From Candidatus Binatia bacterium (GTDB lineage: Bacteria > Desulfobacterota > Binatia > Bin18), in assembly GCA_022820725.1 (NCBI GenBank), contig JAJEFA010000007.1, positions 1-64,000 on the forward strand: a stretch of 64,000 nt of DNA. The letters run 5' to 3'. Positions within the stretch are counted from its first letter, which is position 1. Each line of letters begins with the position of its first letter. The translations under genes were made by a program, and so were the position numbers. Below are positions 26,083 through 35,242 of the stretch, piece after piece. The notes beneath the pieces were generated by a model. It searched no databases and was not told where the DNA came from. It saw only the letters and a list, made by a program, of their open reading frames with translations.

Positions 26083-26985
26083 ATGCGCGTAGGATTTATT
26101 GGACTCGGTAATATGGGCGGCCCGATGGCCTCGCATATCATCGCGGCCGGACATGACGTCACCGTCTATGATGTCCGTCGCGAAGCAGCACAGCCTCACT
26201 TGGAGAACGGGGCACAGTGGGTCGATAGCCCGCGCGCGGTTGCCGCTACCAGTGAAATTACTTTTACTTCTCTGCCAGGCCCGAAAGAGGTCGAGGCGGT
26301 GGCACTGGGCGAGGGCGGCATTCTCCAGGGCGCACAACCGGACTCGGTCTACATCGACTTGTCAACGAGTTCACCGACCCTTATCCGAACAATCCAAGCC
26401 ATATATCAAGAGAAAAAAGTCCACGTGTTAGACGCGCCCGTCAGCGGCGGGCCGGTCGGCGCCCAGGCCGCCACACTGGCGGTCATGGTCGGCGGTAACC
26501 ATGCCATCTATGAGCGGGTCAAGCCTGTCCTCGACGCGATTGGCGATAAGGTCTCTTACCTGGGTGGAATCGGGTGCGGTGAGATTGCCAAAATCGTTCA
26601 CAATATGATTGGCATCTGCTTCCAGTCTCTCCTCGCCGAGGGGTTCACGCTTGGGGTCAAGGCTGGAGTGGAACCACAGGCGTTGCTCAAGGCCGTTGCC
26701 GATGGGGCAGTTGGTCAGGGGTTGATGCTGAACTATATGGTTCCTGAAGTCATTTTCAAAGGCGACTACGACACTGTTCGCTTCGCGCTACGGGGGGCAC
26801 GCAAAGACTTGGGGTTGGCCACCGAACTGGGTCGTGAGTGTGAGGTGCCGCTCAAAGTCGCCAGTATCGTGGAACAGGAATTCATCGAAGGTCTGGCGCG
26901 TGGCTGGGCGGAACGCGACTCGACCGCTCCGTTCGCGCTGCAAGAAGAACGTTCTGGCGTAACCGTACGAGCACCGAAAGCCTAG
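26083..26985 (+). CDS. 3-Hydroxyisobutyrate-dehydrogenase-like NAD(P) oxidoreductase (copy 1)
   Basis: About 300 residues of the beta-hydroxyacid dehydrogenase family. The Rossmann motif is VGFIGLGNMGGPMASHI, the substrate motif is DAPVSGGPVGAQAATLAVMVGG (with an intervening residue pattern typical of the family) and the catalytic Lys is in GEIAKIVHNM. It would oxidise a 3-hydroxyacid or reduce a semialdehyde with NAD(P). AGGAGG is 7 bases before the ATG at 26083; a TTG start at 26038 is rejected. It is one half of a tandem duplication with 27014-27910. Confidence 0.9.
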   Translation: MRVGFIGLGNMGGPMASHIIAAGHDVTVYDVRREAAQPHLENGAQWVDSPRAVAATSEITFTSLPGPKEVEAVALGEGGILQGAQPDSVYIDLSTSSPTLIRTIQAIYQEKKVHVLDAPVSGGPVGAQAATLAVMVGGNHAIYERVKPVLDAIGDKVSYLGGIGCGEIAKIVHNMIGICFQSLLAEGFTLGVKAGVEPQALLKAVADGAVGQGLMLNYMVPEVIFKGDYDTVRFALRGARKDLGLATELGRECEVPLKVASIVEQEFIEGLARGWAERDSTAPFALQEERSGVTVRAPKA

Positions 26986-27013
26986 TCTGGGCATTGCAAA
27001 CGGAGGCAAGGAT

Positions 27014-27910
27014 ATGCGAGTGGGATTTATCGGCTTGGGTAATATGGGCGGCCCGATGGCCTCACATATCATTACGGCTGGACACGAGGTGACTGTCCAC
27101 GACCTGCGTCAAGAAGTAGCCCAGACCCAGCTTGAACACGGGGCCACGTGGGCCAACAGTCCCAAGGCCGTTGCGGCTGCGAGTGAGATAACCTTCACCT
27201 CGCTGCCCGGCCCGACTGAGGTTGAAGCGGTCGCTTTAGGGGAAGAAGGAATCCTACGCGGGTCGTACCCCAACTCCGTCTATATCGATCTCTCGACCAG
27301 CTCGCCGACACTCATTCGAGAGATTCACGCCGCCTACCAAGAGCAAAACGTCCATGTCCTTGATGCTCCTGTCAGCGGTGGGCCGGTCGGCGCCCAGGCT
27401 GCCACGCTGGCGGTCATGGTCGGTGGCGACCAAGTTATCTATGAGCGCGTCAAACCGGTCCTCGACACGATTGGCAATAAGGTGTCCTACGTCGGTGGGA
27501 TTGGCTGTGGTCTGATTGCCAAGATTGTCCATAATATGGTTAGTAATGGGTTCCGTGCTCTCCTGGCGGAGGGACTGACTGTCGGCGTGAAGGCCGGGGT
27601 TGCGCCCGAGGCGCTCCGCCGCGCCATTGCGGACGGCGCCATGGGCCAAGGACTCACCCTGAACCACACCCTGCCACAACGCATATTCAAAGGTGATTTC
27701 GATACCGTCCGCTTTGTCTTACATCTTGCCCGCAAGGATATCGGGCTTGCCACAAGCCTGGGACGGGAGTTTGAGGTACCAATGAAAATGGCCAACCTGT
27801 TGGAGCAGGAATTCATCGAAGCCCTCGCCCGCGGTTGGGGCGAGCGCGACTCGACCTCAGTGTTCCTCTTGCAAGAGGAGCGGGCAGGCGTGCAAGTCCG
27901 CTCCTCATAA
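27014..27910 (+). CDS. 3-Hydroxyisobutyrate-dehydrogenase-like NAD(P) oxidoreductase (copy 2)
   Basis: The 298-residue protein is a near full-length paralogue of copy 1, 28 bases downstream. It shares GFIGLGNMGGPMASHII and the same DAPVSGGPVGAQAATL block, and the catalytic Lys lies in GLIAKIVHNMV. Differences concentrate in residues 175-260, the C-terminal helical domain that shapes the substrate pocket, which suggests diverging specificity rather than a gene-dose effect. GGAGG lies 10 bases before the ATG. The gene ends 6 bases before the convergent GlcG-like gene. Confidence 0.9.
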   Translation: MRVGFIGLGNMGGPMASHIITAGHEVTVHDLRQEVAQTQLEHGATWANSPKAVAAASEITFTSLPGPTEVEAVALGEEGILRGSYPNSVYIDLSTSSPTLIREIHAAYQEQNVHVLDAPVSGGPVGAQAATLAVMVGGDQVIYERVKPVLDTIGNKVSYVGGIGCGLIAKIVHNMVSNGFRALLAEGLTVGVKAGVAPEALRRAIADGAMGQGLTLNHTLPQRIFKGDFDTVRFVLHLARKDIGLATSLGREFEVPMKMANLLEQEFIEALARGWGERDSTSVFLLQEERAGVQVRSS

Positions 27911-27916
27911 TAATCC

Positions 27917-28537
27917 TTACTCCGCCCCTATGGCGTCCAGACCAACTTGGGCGCAGTCTATGTCCTCAGCCTCAGTGCCGCCACTCGCCCCAACGCCGCC
28001 GAGCAATGTGCCATCAATAATAATCGGCAGGCCGCCACCGGCGAGGAGCATGGGTTCATTAATTAGCTGAATCAGACTCTGAAATAAGTCCGGGCGTTGC
28101 TCCGCCAACTCTTCCACTGCCGCGGAAGGGCGCCGAAACGTGGCTGCAGTAAAGGCTTTTGCCTGGGCTACCTGGGTTGTCATCCAACGGGCTCCATCCA
28201 TACGGGTGAGCGCCACTTGGCGTCCATTCGCATCAACGACGGCAAAGCTCATGGTCCAGCCCTGTTTGAGGGCTTCTTCCTTGGCGGCGTCCAGAAACTG
28301 CTCGGCCAGGGCCAGCGTCAGGATTGGCGGTTGTTGTTCTTGTTCGGCCTGTTCCGCTTGCCCCGTCTGCTCAGCGGCTTCCGCCGCCTCCTGGCCGGAC
28401 GGTGGCGCGGCAGCTTCAGCCGCCGCTACGGCGTCTCCCGGTATTTGCTCCTGTGCCTGAACCCAAATGGTCGTCAGGCCCATGCTCAATATCAGACCCA
28501 AAACGACACCGGCTCTTCGTGCATTCACTTTACCCAT
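27917..28537 (-). CDS. Exported GlcG/HbpS-family protein
   Basis: About 206 residues. An N-terminal signal peptide (hydrophobic residues about 12-27, ending near VQAQEQ) and an Ala/Glu/Gln-rich linker (EAAEAAEQTGQAEQAEQ) precede a GlcG domain: LTLALAEQFLDAAKEEALKQ, SFAVVDANGRQVALTRMD and GGGLPIIIDGTLLGGVGASG. The domain closely matches the cytosolic copy at 7992-8402, so this is the secreted member of a paired set, probably periplasmic. The start at 28537 is preceded by AAGGAGGGG. Confidence 0.9.
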   Translation of the reverse strand: MGKVNARRAGVVLGLILSMGLTTIWVQAQEQIPGDAVAAAEAAAPPSGQEAAEAAEQTGQAEQAEQEQQPPILTLALAEQFLDAAKEEALKQGWTMSFAVVDANGRQVALTRMDGARWMTTQVAQAKAFTAATFRRPSAAVEELAEQRPDLFQSLIQLINEPMLLAGGGLPIIIDGTLLGGVGASGGTEAEDIDCAQVGLDAIGAE

Positions 28538-28814
28538 CTCTACCCCTCCTTCCACCTCGCACTGGCCGCAAACAAGCCTAGAATATCTATATTATTAACT
28601 CTTCCGCTTGAGTAAGCAACACGGCAGTCAGTTGTTCCTCCTCTCATCCTGTTTTACCGGCCTTATTGCCGGGCTGCTCCCTCGTGTCTGCACCTGGTAT
28701 GCCACCCTCCAAAGAATAGGCAACGTCGTGTTGACAGCCATAGTCGGCCTATGGCATGGTTCGATGGAGACTGAGTGAGCGTTCAATTTTCTCGACTGAT
28801 GAGGGAGGACAGTT

Positions 28815-30539
28815 ATGGCTGAATATGACGTACTTATCCAAGGCGGTACCATTGTTGATGGTTCCCGCACTCCTCGCTTTATGGGGGATGTTGGTATTAA
28901 AGACGGCAAGATTGCGAAGATCGAACCGAATGGCAAGCTCAATCCGAGCGATGCGGCTAAAACGCTGGACGCAAATGGGCTCATCGTTGCGCCGGGCTTT
29001 ATTGATCTCCATACCCACTACGATGCCCAGATTAACTGGGATCCCTATGTCACGCTGTCTGGCTGGCACGGGGTCACCTCGATCGTACTCGGCAACTGTG
29101 GATTTGGTTTCGCGCCGGTGAAACCCGAGATGCGTGATCGTGCCATGCTGACCATGTCTCGCGTCGAAGCCATTCCGTACGAGTCCATGAAAGCCGGCAT
29201 GAAGTGGGAATGGGAGACCTTCCCCGAATGGCTGGACTTTCTTGACCGCACGCCCAAAGGGATCAACGTCCTGAGCTTTGTTCCCATTGCGCCGATTATG
29301 ATCTGGACCATGGGGCTGGAAGCGGCCAAGAACCGACCGGCCACAGACAAAGAAAAGCAGACCATGTGCCAGATTCTGAGTGAATCCCTGGATGTGGGTG
29401 GCTGTGGATTCTCGGCCCAGCGTTTGGGAGATGGCTTTGTGTCTGTCCAACGCGACTACGACGGGACACCGATGGTGACGGACACCATGGCTGACGAGGA
29501 CGTGCTCGCTTTTGGCCGGGTATTGAAGGAACGGGGAGAAGGCTTTATCCAGCTCACCCAATCCAGCCCGGACTTTGAAGCCGATATGAGATTCTACGAT
29601 CGTTTGGCCGACGAGTGTGGCCGACCGATTCTGTTTAACGCCACGGCGACGCGTGACGACCGGCCGAGTATCCATCGCCGTATCCTGCGTTGGATGGAAA
29701 AGACCAACAAAGCCGGGCGCAAGATCTACAACCAGACCGCGACATTCCGTCAAGGGTTGTACTTCAGTTTTGCCGATATGTCAGGATTGTTCGACGGCAA
29801 TGATGTCCTGCGTGAAGTGACCATGGGCACGCCAGCCGAACGGCTTGAAAAGCTCAAAAATCCTGCCATTCGCCAGGCTTTGGTCGCAGAATATGATACC
29901 GGACATACGCCAGTCGTGACCGGATCGCTCAAAGACTTTACGGTTGAAACCGTGAAGAGCAAGAAGTTCGAAAAGTTCATTGGCAAGACGGTCGAAGAAG
30001 TCGCCAAGATGGAGAACAAGCACGTCATAGACGCGATGTTCGATATTGCGGTTGAGGAGAATCTGGAGACCGAATTCTATACTCCCGCTCGTAACGTCCG
30101 TGAGGACTATGTATCCGAGTTGATGTCTTCTCCGTACAGCATGGCCGGGGTGTCAGACGGTGGTGCGCATACCAAGTTCATCACCATTGGTGCCTATCCA
30201 ACCGACCTACTGACGTGGATGGTGCGCGACGCCGGCTTTATGAGCCTCGAAGAAGCTCACTATCGCCTGAGCGGCATGCCTGCCCAGTGCGCTGGCTTCC
30301 AGAATCGCGGCGTCCTACAGGAAGGTGCCCGAGCAGATGTGGTCGTCTACGATCTTGAGAACTTGAAGCTCACCCCCGAGAAGCCAAAGGTCGTTCACGA
30401 CTTTCCGGGTGGCGAGTGGCGGCGCGTCCAGTACGCCGAAGGTTATCGCTGGATCATGGTGAACGGCGACGTTACCTTTGAAGACGGGAACTGCACCGGC
30501 GCAACTCCAGGCCACCTGCTGCGCCACGGCAGAGACTAG
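28815..30539 (+). CDS. N-acyl-D-amino-acid deacylase-type amidohydrolase (copy 2)
   Basis: The 574-residue protein is a paralogue of the gene at 14446-16188, with HTHYDAQINWDP, GNCGFGFAPV, SGWHGVTSIVLG and VSDGGAHTKF. A zinc-dependent amide hydrolysis is expected for the family. The two copies share length and motif order, and they differ in region 300-400 and in the C-terminal ATPGHLLRHGRD end. GGAGG lies upstream of the ATG, and a strong terminator follows at 30568-30598. The upstream 277 bases (28538-28814) contain no gene and should hold the divergent promoters. Confidence 0.9.
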   Translation: MAEYDVLIQGGTIVDGSRTPRFMGDVGIKDGKIAKIEPNGKLNPSDAAKTLDANGLIVAPGFIDLHTHYDAQINWDPYVTLSGWHGVTSIVLGNCGFGFAPVKPEMRDRAMLTMSRVEAIPYESMKAGMKWEWETFPEWLDFLDRTPKGINVLSFVPIAPIMIWTMGLEAAKNRPATDKEKQTMCQILSESLDVGGCGFSAQRLGDGFVSVQRDYDGTPMVTDTMADEDVLAFGRVLKERGEGFIQLTQSSPDFEADMRFYDRLADECGRPILFNATATRDDRPSIHRRILRWMEKTNKAGRKIYNQTATFRQGLYFSFADMSGLFDGNDVLREVTMGTPAERLEKLKNPAIRQALVAEYDTGHTPVVTGSLKDFTVETVKSKKFEKFIGKTVEEVAKMENKHVIDAMFDIAVEENLETEFYTPARNVREDYVSELMSSPYSMAGVSDGGAHTKFITIGAYPTDLLTWMVRDAGFMSLEEAHYRLSGMPAQCAGFQNRGVLQEGARADVVVYDLENLKLTPEKPKVVHDFPGGEWRRVQYAEGYRWIMVNGDVTFEDGNCTGATPGHLLRHGRD

Positions 30540-30567
30540 GCCACATATACTTCTCACGTGCTAACCA

Positions 30568-30598
30568 AAGAGGGGGCAGGATTTTCCTGCCCCCTCTT
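30568..30598 (+). terminator. Rho-independent terminator of deacylase copy 2
   Basis: AAGAGGGGGCAGGA pairs perfectly with TCCTGCCCCCTCTT (14 base pairs, 3-base loop), followed on the plus strand by CTTTTGATTTTT. It lies 29 bases past the stop codon. It could also act on the convergent NHL gene. Confidence 0.9.
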
Positions 30599-30637
30599 CT
30601 TTTGATTTTTCAGATAACGCCCTTCTGGATATGAGTT

Positions 30638-31801
30638 CTAATTCCCCGGTGACTGAGACGGCCGCGGAAACCCCTGAATAGCAACCACCGTCCTATCCGC
30701 GTCCTGCCAACGCGAATGAGCAAAACCCAGATTCGCCACATAGAGTACGCCTGCATGGACCACGAGGCTGGCATTGCCGTCCAGCGGCGCGGATTGCTTA
30801 TTCGCAACCACTACTCGCCGACTGCCGTCGGGGGACAGGCCAATAATCTCGTTCCGAAAAATCTCTGAAACGTAGATATTCCCCTCTTCGTCTAGGGCAA
30901 TGCCATCGAGGAGGCTATGGCCGCGGGATACGACAATCGGCTCACCAGCACTGCCATCCGGCTGAATCGGAATCCGCAGCACGAGCGGGTCGCCGCTGGT
31001 GGCCGCATAAATATTTCGCTGCCCTGCATCAAGGGCAAGGACATTCACCCCAAGCGGGAAACCGGAATATGGCGTCGCCGACCAGTGGAGTAGCGGGTGC
31101 TCTGACCACAAGGCGACTCTACCGTCCAGCGTAATTTTCCAAATCCCCGCATAGGTCAAATCGGCCAAATAGATATTCCCCACATCGTCAATGGCCACAT
31201 CGTCGGGAAAGCAAAACGGCCAGCCATCCCCGCGGGTGGCCACGGGCGTGACCTCGCGCGTTTCGGCATCAATCCGATAGACCCCACTCGTTACATCGGT
31301 TGCATCCCGACAGGCAGGGTGGCGTGGATCGCCGACCCGGTCGTACTTGGAGCGGGCCTTATAGGCCACATATAAGTTGTCATCTTTGTCCGAGGCAAGA
31401 CCAAGGACGTGGCCCTTCCCGCTGTCGGCTTCGGCGGGAACCCAGGCAATGTGGACGTATTGCCCGTCCTCTTTGAGCTGCACGATCTCACCAGTATTGA
31501 ACAGCGAGGCATACAGGTGACCTTGGCTGTCCACCCCGATACCCTCCGGGGTATCGGGTAACTGCGCATAGACCTGGGCACTAAAGGCTTCGGCCGGCGT
31601 TTCCTCCGGCGCAACCTGCGGCATACCTTCTGCCTCCGCTTGCTCTTCTTGGATTTCCTGTCCTCCTAAATTTCCCGTTTGGCTCTCTTGGATTTCCTGC
31701 GCTCCCAAGTCCTCCTCTTTGATCGCCTGTGCCATGACGACGTAAGCGGTAATCCCGGCTCCCAGCAGCAGTATGCTCAGTATACCCAGTGTCTTTTGCA
31801 T
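30638..31801 (-). CDS. Exported NHL/SMP-30-type beta-propeller protein
   Basis: The 387-residue protein has an N-terminal membrane or signal segment (about residues 4-24). A Gln/Glu-rich spacer follows with a duplicated piece (LGAQEIQESQTGN and LGGQEIQEEQAEA), then NHL-like blades: GIGVDSQGHLYASLF, GLASDKDDNLYVAYKA, DVAIDDVGNIYLADLT and GIALDEEGNIYVSEI. Probably periplasmic. It may be a lactonase or a binding propeller. It follows the cyclase-domain gene by 23 bases, so it may be the last gene of the xox transcription unit. No good ribosome-binding site was seen. Confidence 0.85.
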   Translation of the reverse strand: MQKTLGILSILLLGAGITAYVVMAQAIKEEDLGAQEIQESQTGNLGGQEIQEEQAEAEGMPQVAPEETPAEAFSAQVYAQLPDTPEGIGVDSQGHLYASLFNTGEIVQLKEDGQYVHIAWVPAEADSGKGHVLGLASDKDDNLYVAYKARSKYDRVGDPRHPACRDATDVTSGVYRIDAETREVTPVATRGDGWPFCFPDDVAIDDVGNIYLADLTYAGIWKITLDGRVALWSEHPLLHWSATPYSGFPLGVNVLALDAGQRNIYAATSGDPLVLRIPIQPDGSAGEPIVVSRGHSLLDGIALDEEGNIYVSEIFRNEIIGLSPDGSRRVVVANKQSAPLDGNASLVVHAGVLYVANLGFAHSRWQDADRTVVAIQGFPRPSQSPGN

Positions 31802-31824
31802 TGTGGTGTATTGCCTCCCAATCG

Positions 31825-34800
31825 TTAGACCAATTCGGCAAGCAGGGCTTGGGCAGCCTGAAAGTCCCGCGTCTCACGCCCTTCAGTAAACCAATCGGTG
31901 GTCTCTGTCAGCACCCGCCGTGCACTCTCTCGTTTGTCCTGTTTGCACCACTGCTGGGCTAGACTCGTCGCAGCGCGCAACTCCCACGACTTGGCACCTT
32001 GTTGACGGGCAACAAACAGGGCCTTTTGAAAACAACCTTCCGCCTCACTGTTTGACCTGGGAGTGCTCGTCTGTGCTGAGAGCCTGTTTGCGTCCCGCAC
32101 CAGCAGCAGCTCTCCCCGCAATCGGTACAGCTCCGCTTCCGAGAAACGCTCCGCGCTAGTGTTGACGACTGCCAGCGCCTCATCGAGGAGGGCTAAGCCC
32201 TTTTCACTCCGTCCGATCTTTCCGTACTGTTCAGCTAAAAGCCCAAGGAAGTAGGGACGGAGGAGCTCCGCTCCGGTGGCACACCAAGCGGCAATCATCT
32301 TTTGCAATTGCTCGACGGGCACTTCGTTGTGCGACTGCGCGGCCGCAGCCCAGTCCCGAAAGATCGTCCCGATCATCTCCCAATCGGGGAACCCGCACTG
32401 TTGCGCAAAGGCAATTCCGGCTACGGCACGCTCATAAGTCACCTCTACTTCGCCGCGAAGTTGATGCAGCAGGCCCGTCCAGTTCAGGGCAGCCGCGAGA
32501 CTGAGACTATGCTGGCGGGCCCCCTCTTCCGCCCGTGCCAGCGCTTCCCGGCTCTTCTGCAGGGCCTGTTCCGGATAGCCCAAAACCCATAAGGCCAGCG
32601 TTTCATATAACAAGCAGACGGTCCGTGGGTCTGTACCGTATTGAAACGCCAAGGCTTTATGCTGTTCCGGATTGTGCAGCGCCAGGGCTTTTTGCAGGTG
32701 CTCTCGCGCATGGGCAAACTCACCGATCCACAACAAGGTATTACCCAAGGCTCGATGCACCTCTATAAGCAGGTCGGGATCATCCAGGTGTTGAGCCAAA
32801 ACGAGTAATTGCTCACCCAACTGCCGCGCTGTTCTGAGCTCGGCCCGCATCTCGTGCACAACCCACAGGCCGCGGAGCACCTGAAAAGAATGCGGAGTTT
32901 CTCCAAGCTGCTGACACAGCTCCTGCGCACGGGCATACGCGCGTTCCACCTCCGGGGCGGCGTAGCCCTTGGTCGCCATGAGACTCGGACCTAGGCGGGT
33001 CTGGATGGTCAACTCTCTGTGGGTCCGGTCGGGCGTCTCCGGCAGCTCGCTGAGAAGCGCCAGCCCCTTGAGAAAATGGCCGATACCCTCACGGTGCGCC
33101 GAGCGTTGCACGGCCTGCTCTCCGGCGTACTGCCAGAATCCAATAGCCTGATCGAGCAAGCCGGCTTCGGTGTAGTGGTGGGCGACTAATTCCGGTTGCT
33201 GGTGTCTGATATCGGAGAACTGCTTGACGAGGACATCGGCGACTTGGTGATGAATCTGCTGGCGTTTACTCTTGAGCACAGACTGATACGCCGTGTCCTG
33301 GAGCATAGCATGCTTGAAGACCCAGCGGGCCTGGGGAAGCATACCTTTTTGAAAGATCAGCTCAGCCTCCACGAGTTGAGCCAGCCCCCGCGTGAGCCGC
33401 TGCTCATCGGACGGCCAGACCGCCCGGATCAGGGCATACGAAAAGGCGCGGCCGAGGACGGCGCCGATTTGGGCGACATCCCGGGCGGTCCTGCTGAGTT
33501 GATCAAGCCGAGCCATTAATGAATCCTGGAGCGTGGCAGGAATCGTGTGGGGAGCCCCTTCCCATCCGTTTTCAGGCACGCCAGTCTCGATAATGGTTTT
33601 CGTCAACTCTTCAACAAAGAGTGGAACGCCATCGGTCTGCGCCGCAATATGTTCCACCAGGAGTTGAGGCAGTCGTTGGCCTTGGGCGACATGAGCAACG
33701 AGGTCCTCAATCGGTCGGCGCTCCAAACGACTCAGTGTCAGCAAGTGGACAGGCGGCCGCGGGGACCATGGAGGAGTAAATTCCGACGAACGAAAAACCA
33801 GGAGGACAAAGAGGTGAAGCGGAGCAACCCGCTCAATAAGCATCTGCACCAGATCGAGCGTCGAAGGATCGACCCAATGCAGATCTTCCCAAACGATGAG
33901 GAGGGACCGCTCTTCTGCTTCTTCAGCCAGCCAGGCGACCAACGCTTCCTGCGTCTTTTGTCGCTGTCGCTCGGGACTCAGCTTGAGCGGAGCGAAGCGT
34001 TCAGGCAACGGCAGTGCCAATAAGGAGGCAAAGAGGGCTATACTCTCCTCCGGCAAATGGCGATAACCTTCCAGGACGGCCTCTAAACGGCGAAATTTTT
34101 CATCTTCGGGTTCATCGCCTTGAAACTGCAACCAGCGTTGGAGATGGTCGATCACCGAGTAAAAGGCCGTGTTGCGCGCATAGGACGAACAGCGGAATTC
34201 TCGGCGCGCCTCGCCTGCCTTGGCGACCTGCTCCTTGAGTTCCTGGACCAGGCGAGACTTGCCGATACCCGGCTCGCCACCCAGCAGCACGACCTGTCCC
34301 TCTCGGACCTTGGCCGCCTCCCAACGCTGCCGCAGGAACGCGAGTTCTTCCGTCCGTCCAACCAGAGGAGACAAGCCGGCTTCAAGCGCCACCTCAAACC
34401 GGCTCTGCGCACCTTCTTCCCCAATGACCTGGTAGACTGAGATAGGTGTCGCCGTGCCTTTGAGCGCGTGCGGCCCGAGCGTCTGGCACTCAAAAAAGCC
34501 TTCGACGAGCCGATAAACTGCGGCACTCATTACGACCGTATTGGCCTTGGCAACAGCTTGGAGGTGCGCGGCAATATTGGGGGTCTCGCCGAGGGCGAGA
34601 TGCTCATGCCGCTCGCCGGCACCCATGTCGCCTACCACCACCTGTCCGGTGTGAATACCGATCCGCAGCCGAATCTGCGGCGTGTCTTTTGTACTCGGAC
34701 GAAAAGACGGCCGGCGCTCGGTCTGCCGGAGCCGGCTGTTCATTTGGTCCAGCTGAGCAAGAATGCCCAAGCCTGTCTTCACGGCCCGTACTGCAGCATC

Positions 34801-35175
34801 CTCATGGGCGATCGGATAGCCGAAATAGACCAGAATCCCATCGCCAAGATATTGGGCGATATAGCCGCCGAAACGTTGAATCACGCCAGCACAAGTCTCC
34901 TGATACGTCCGAACGATGTCCCGCCACTCCTCGGGATCAAGCCGACCGGCGAGGGTCGTTGATCCCACAATGTCGCAGAACATAACAGTCAATTGCCGCC
35001 GTCCGGTAGGTGCAGGCACCGGTGTAGGCGCGGATGACCACTGTGGCTCTCGTGTTGACTGAGCTGACGGCACAGGTGCCGTTTCACCAACCGGCCGGAC
35101 TAGTAGAGGCGTTCCACATTCGTCGCAAAACTTTGCTCCCGGCCGGTTGGCTTGCCCACAATTCGGGCATGACAT
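31825..35175 (-). CDS. Adenylate/guanylate cyclase-domain protein with AAA ATPase and TPR region
   Basis: The 1116-residue protein is modular. It has a zinc ribbon (C-P-N-C at 3-6, C-D-E-C at 17-20) and a class III cyclase domain (about 58-235) with metal Asp in MFCDIVGST and the LGDGILVYFGYP motif. An AAA/NACHT-like ATPase follows, with Walker A GGEPGIGKS at about 299-307, a Walker B-type segment LLIVWEDLHW, and SRTARDVAQIGAVLGRAF. A long TPR-like C-terminus runs from about 690 to 1100. Such proteins are thought to sense signals through the TPR part. It lies downstream of the xoxJG gene (67 bases) on the same strand, so it might respond to alcohol oxidation; that is inference. Confidence 0.9.
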   Translation of the reverse strand: MSCPNCGQANRPGAKFCDECGTPLLVRPVGETAPVPSAQSTREPQWSSAPTPVPAPTGRRQLTVMFCDIVGSTTLAGRLDPEEWRDIVRTYQETCAGVIQRFGGYIAQYLGDGILVYFGYPIAHEDAAVRAVKTGLGILAQLDQMNSRLRQTERRPSFRPSTKDTPQIRLRIGIHTGQVVVGDMGAGERHEHLALGETPNIAAHLQAVAKANTVVMSAAVYRLVEGFFECQTLGPHALKGTATPISVYQVIGEEGAQSRFEVALEAGLSPLVGRTEELAFLRQRWEAAKVREGQVVLLGGEPGIGKSRLVQELKEQVAKAGEARREFRCSSYARNTAFYSVIDHLQRWLQFQGDEPEDEKFRRLEAVLEGYRHLPEESIALFASLLALPLPERFAPLKLSPERQRQKTQEALVAWLAEEAEERSLLIVWEDLHWVDPSTLDLVQMLIERVAPLHLFVLLVFRSSEFTPPWSPRPPVHLLTLSRLERRPIEDLVAHVAQGQRLPQLLVEHIAAQTDGVPLFVEELTKTIIETGVPENGWEGAPHTIPATLQDSLMARLDQLSRTARDVAQIGAVLGRAFSYALIRAVWPSDEQRLTRGLAQLVEAELIFQKGMLPQARWVFKHAMLQDTAYQSVLKSKRQQIHHQVADVLVKQFSDIRHQQPELVAHHYTEAGLLDQAIGFWQYAGEQAVQRSAHREGIGHFLKGLALLSELPETPDRTHRELTIQTRLGPSLMATKGYAAPEVERAYARAQELCQQLGETPHSFQVLRGLWVVHEMRAELRTARQLGEQLLVLAQHLDDPDLLIEVHRALGNTLLWIGEFAHAREHLQKALALHNPEQHKALAFQYGTDPRTVCLLYETLALWVLGYPEQALQKSREALARAEEGARQHSLSLAAALNWTGLLHQLRGEVEVTYERAVAGIAFAQQCGFPDWEMIGTIFRDWAAAAQSHNEVPVEQLQKMIAAWCATGAELLRPYFLGLLAEQYGKIGRSEKGLALLDEALAVVNTSAERFSEAELYRLRGELLLVRDANRLSAQTSTPRSNSEAEGCFQKALFVARQQGAKSWELRAATSLAQQWCKQDKRESARRVLTETTDWFTEGRETRDFQAAQALLAELV

Positions 35176-35242
35176 AGGCAGGCTCCCCCGTCCCCGGCTT
35201 CTCCTGATTGACCCTGAGAGACTAACGAGACCTCAGCCCCTT

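Noticed and set aside
31581-31877. Small minus-strand frame around the end of the cyclase-domain gene
   Set aside because: It overlaps the NHL-protein start and the cyclase end in another frame; no support.
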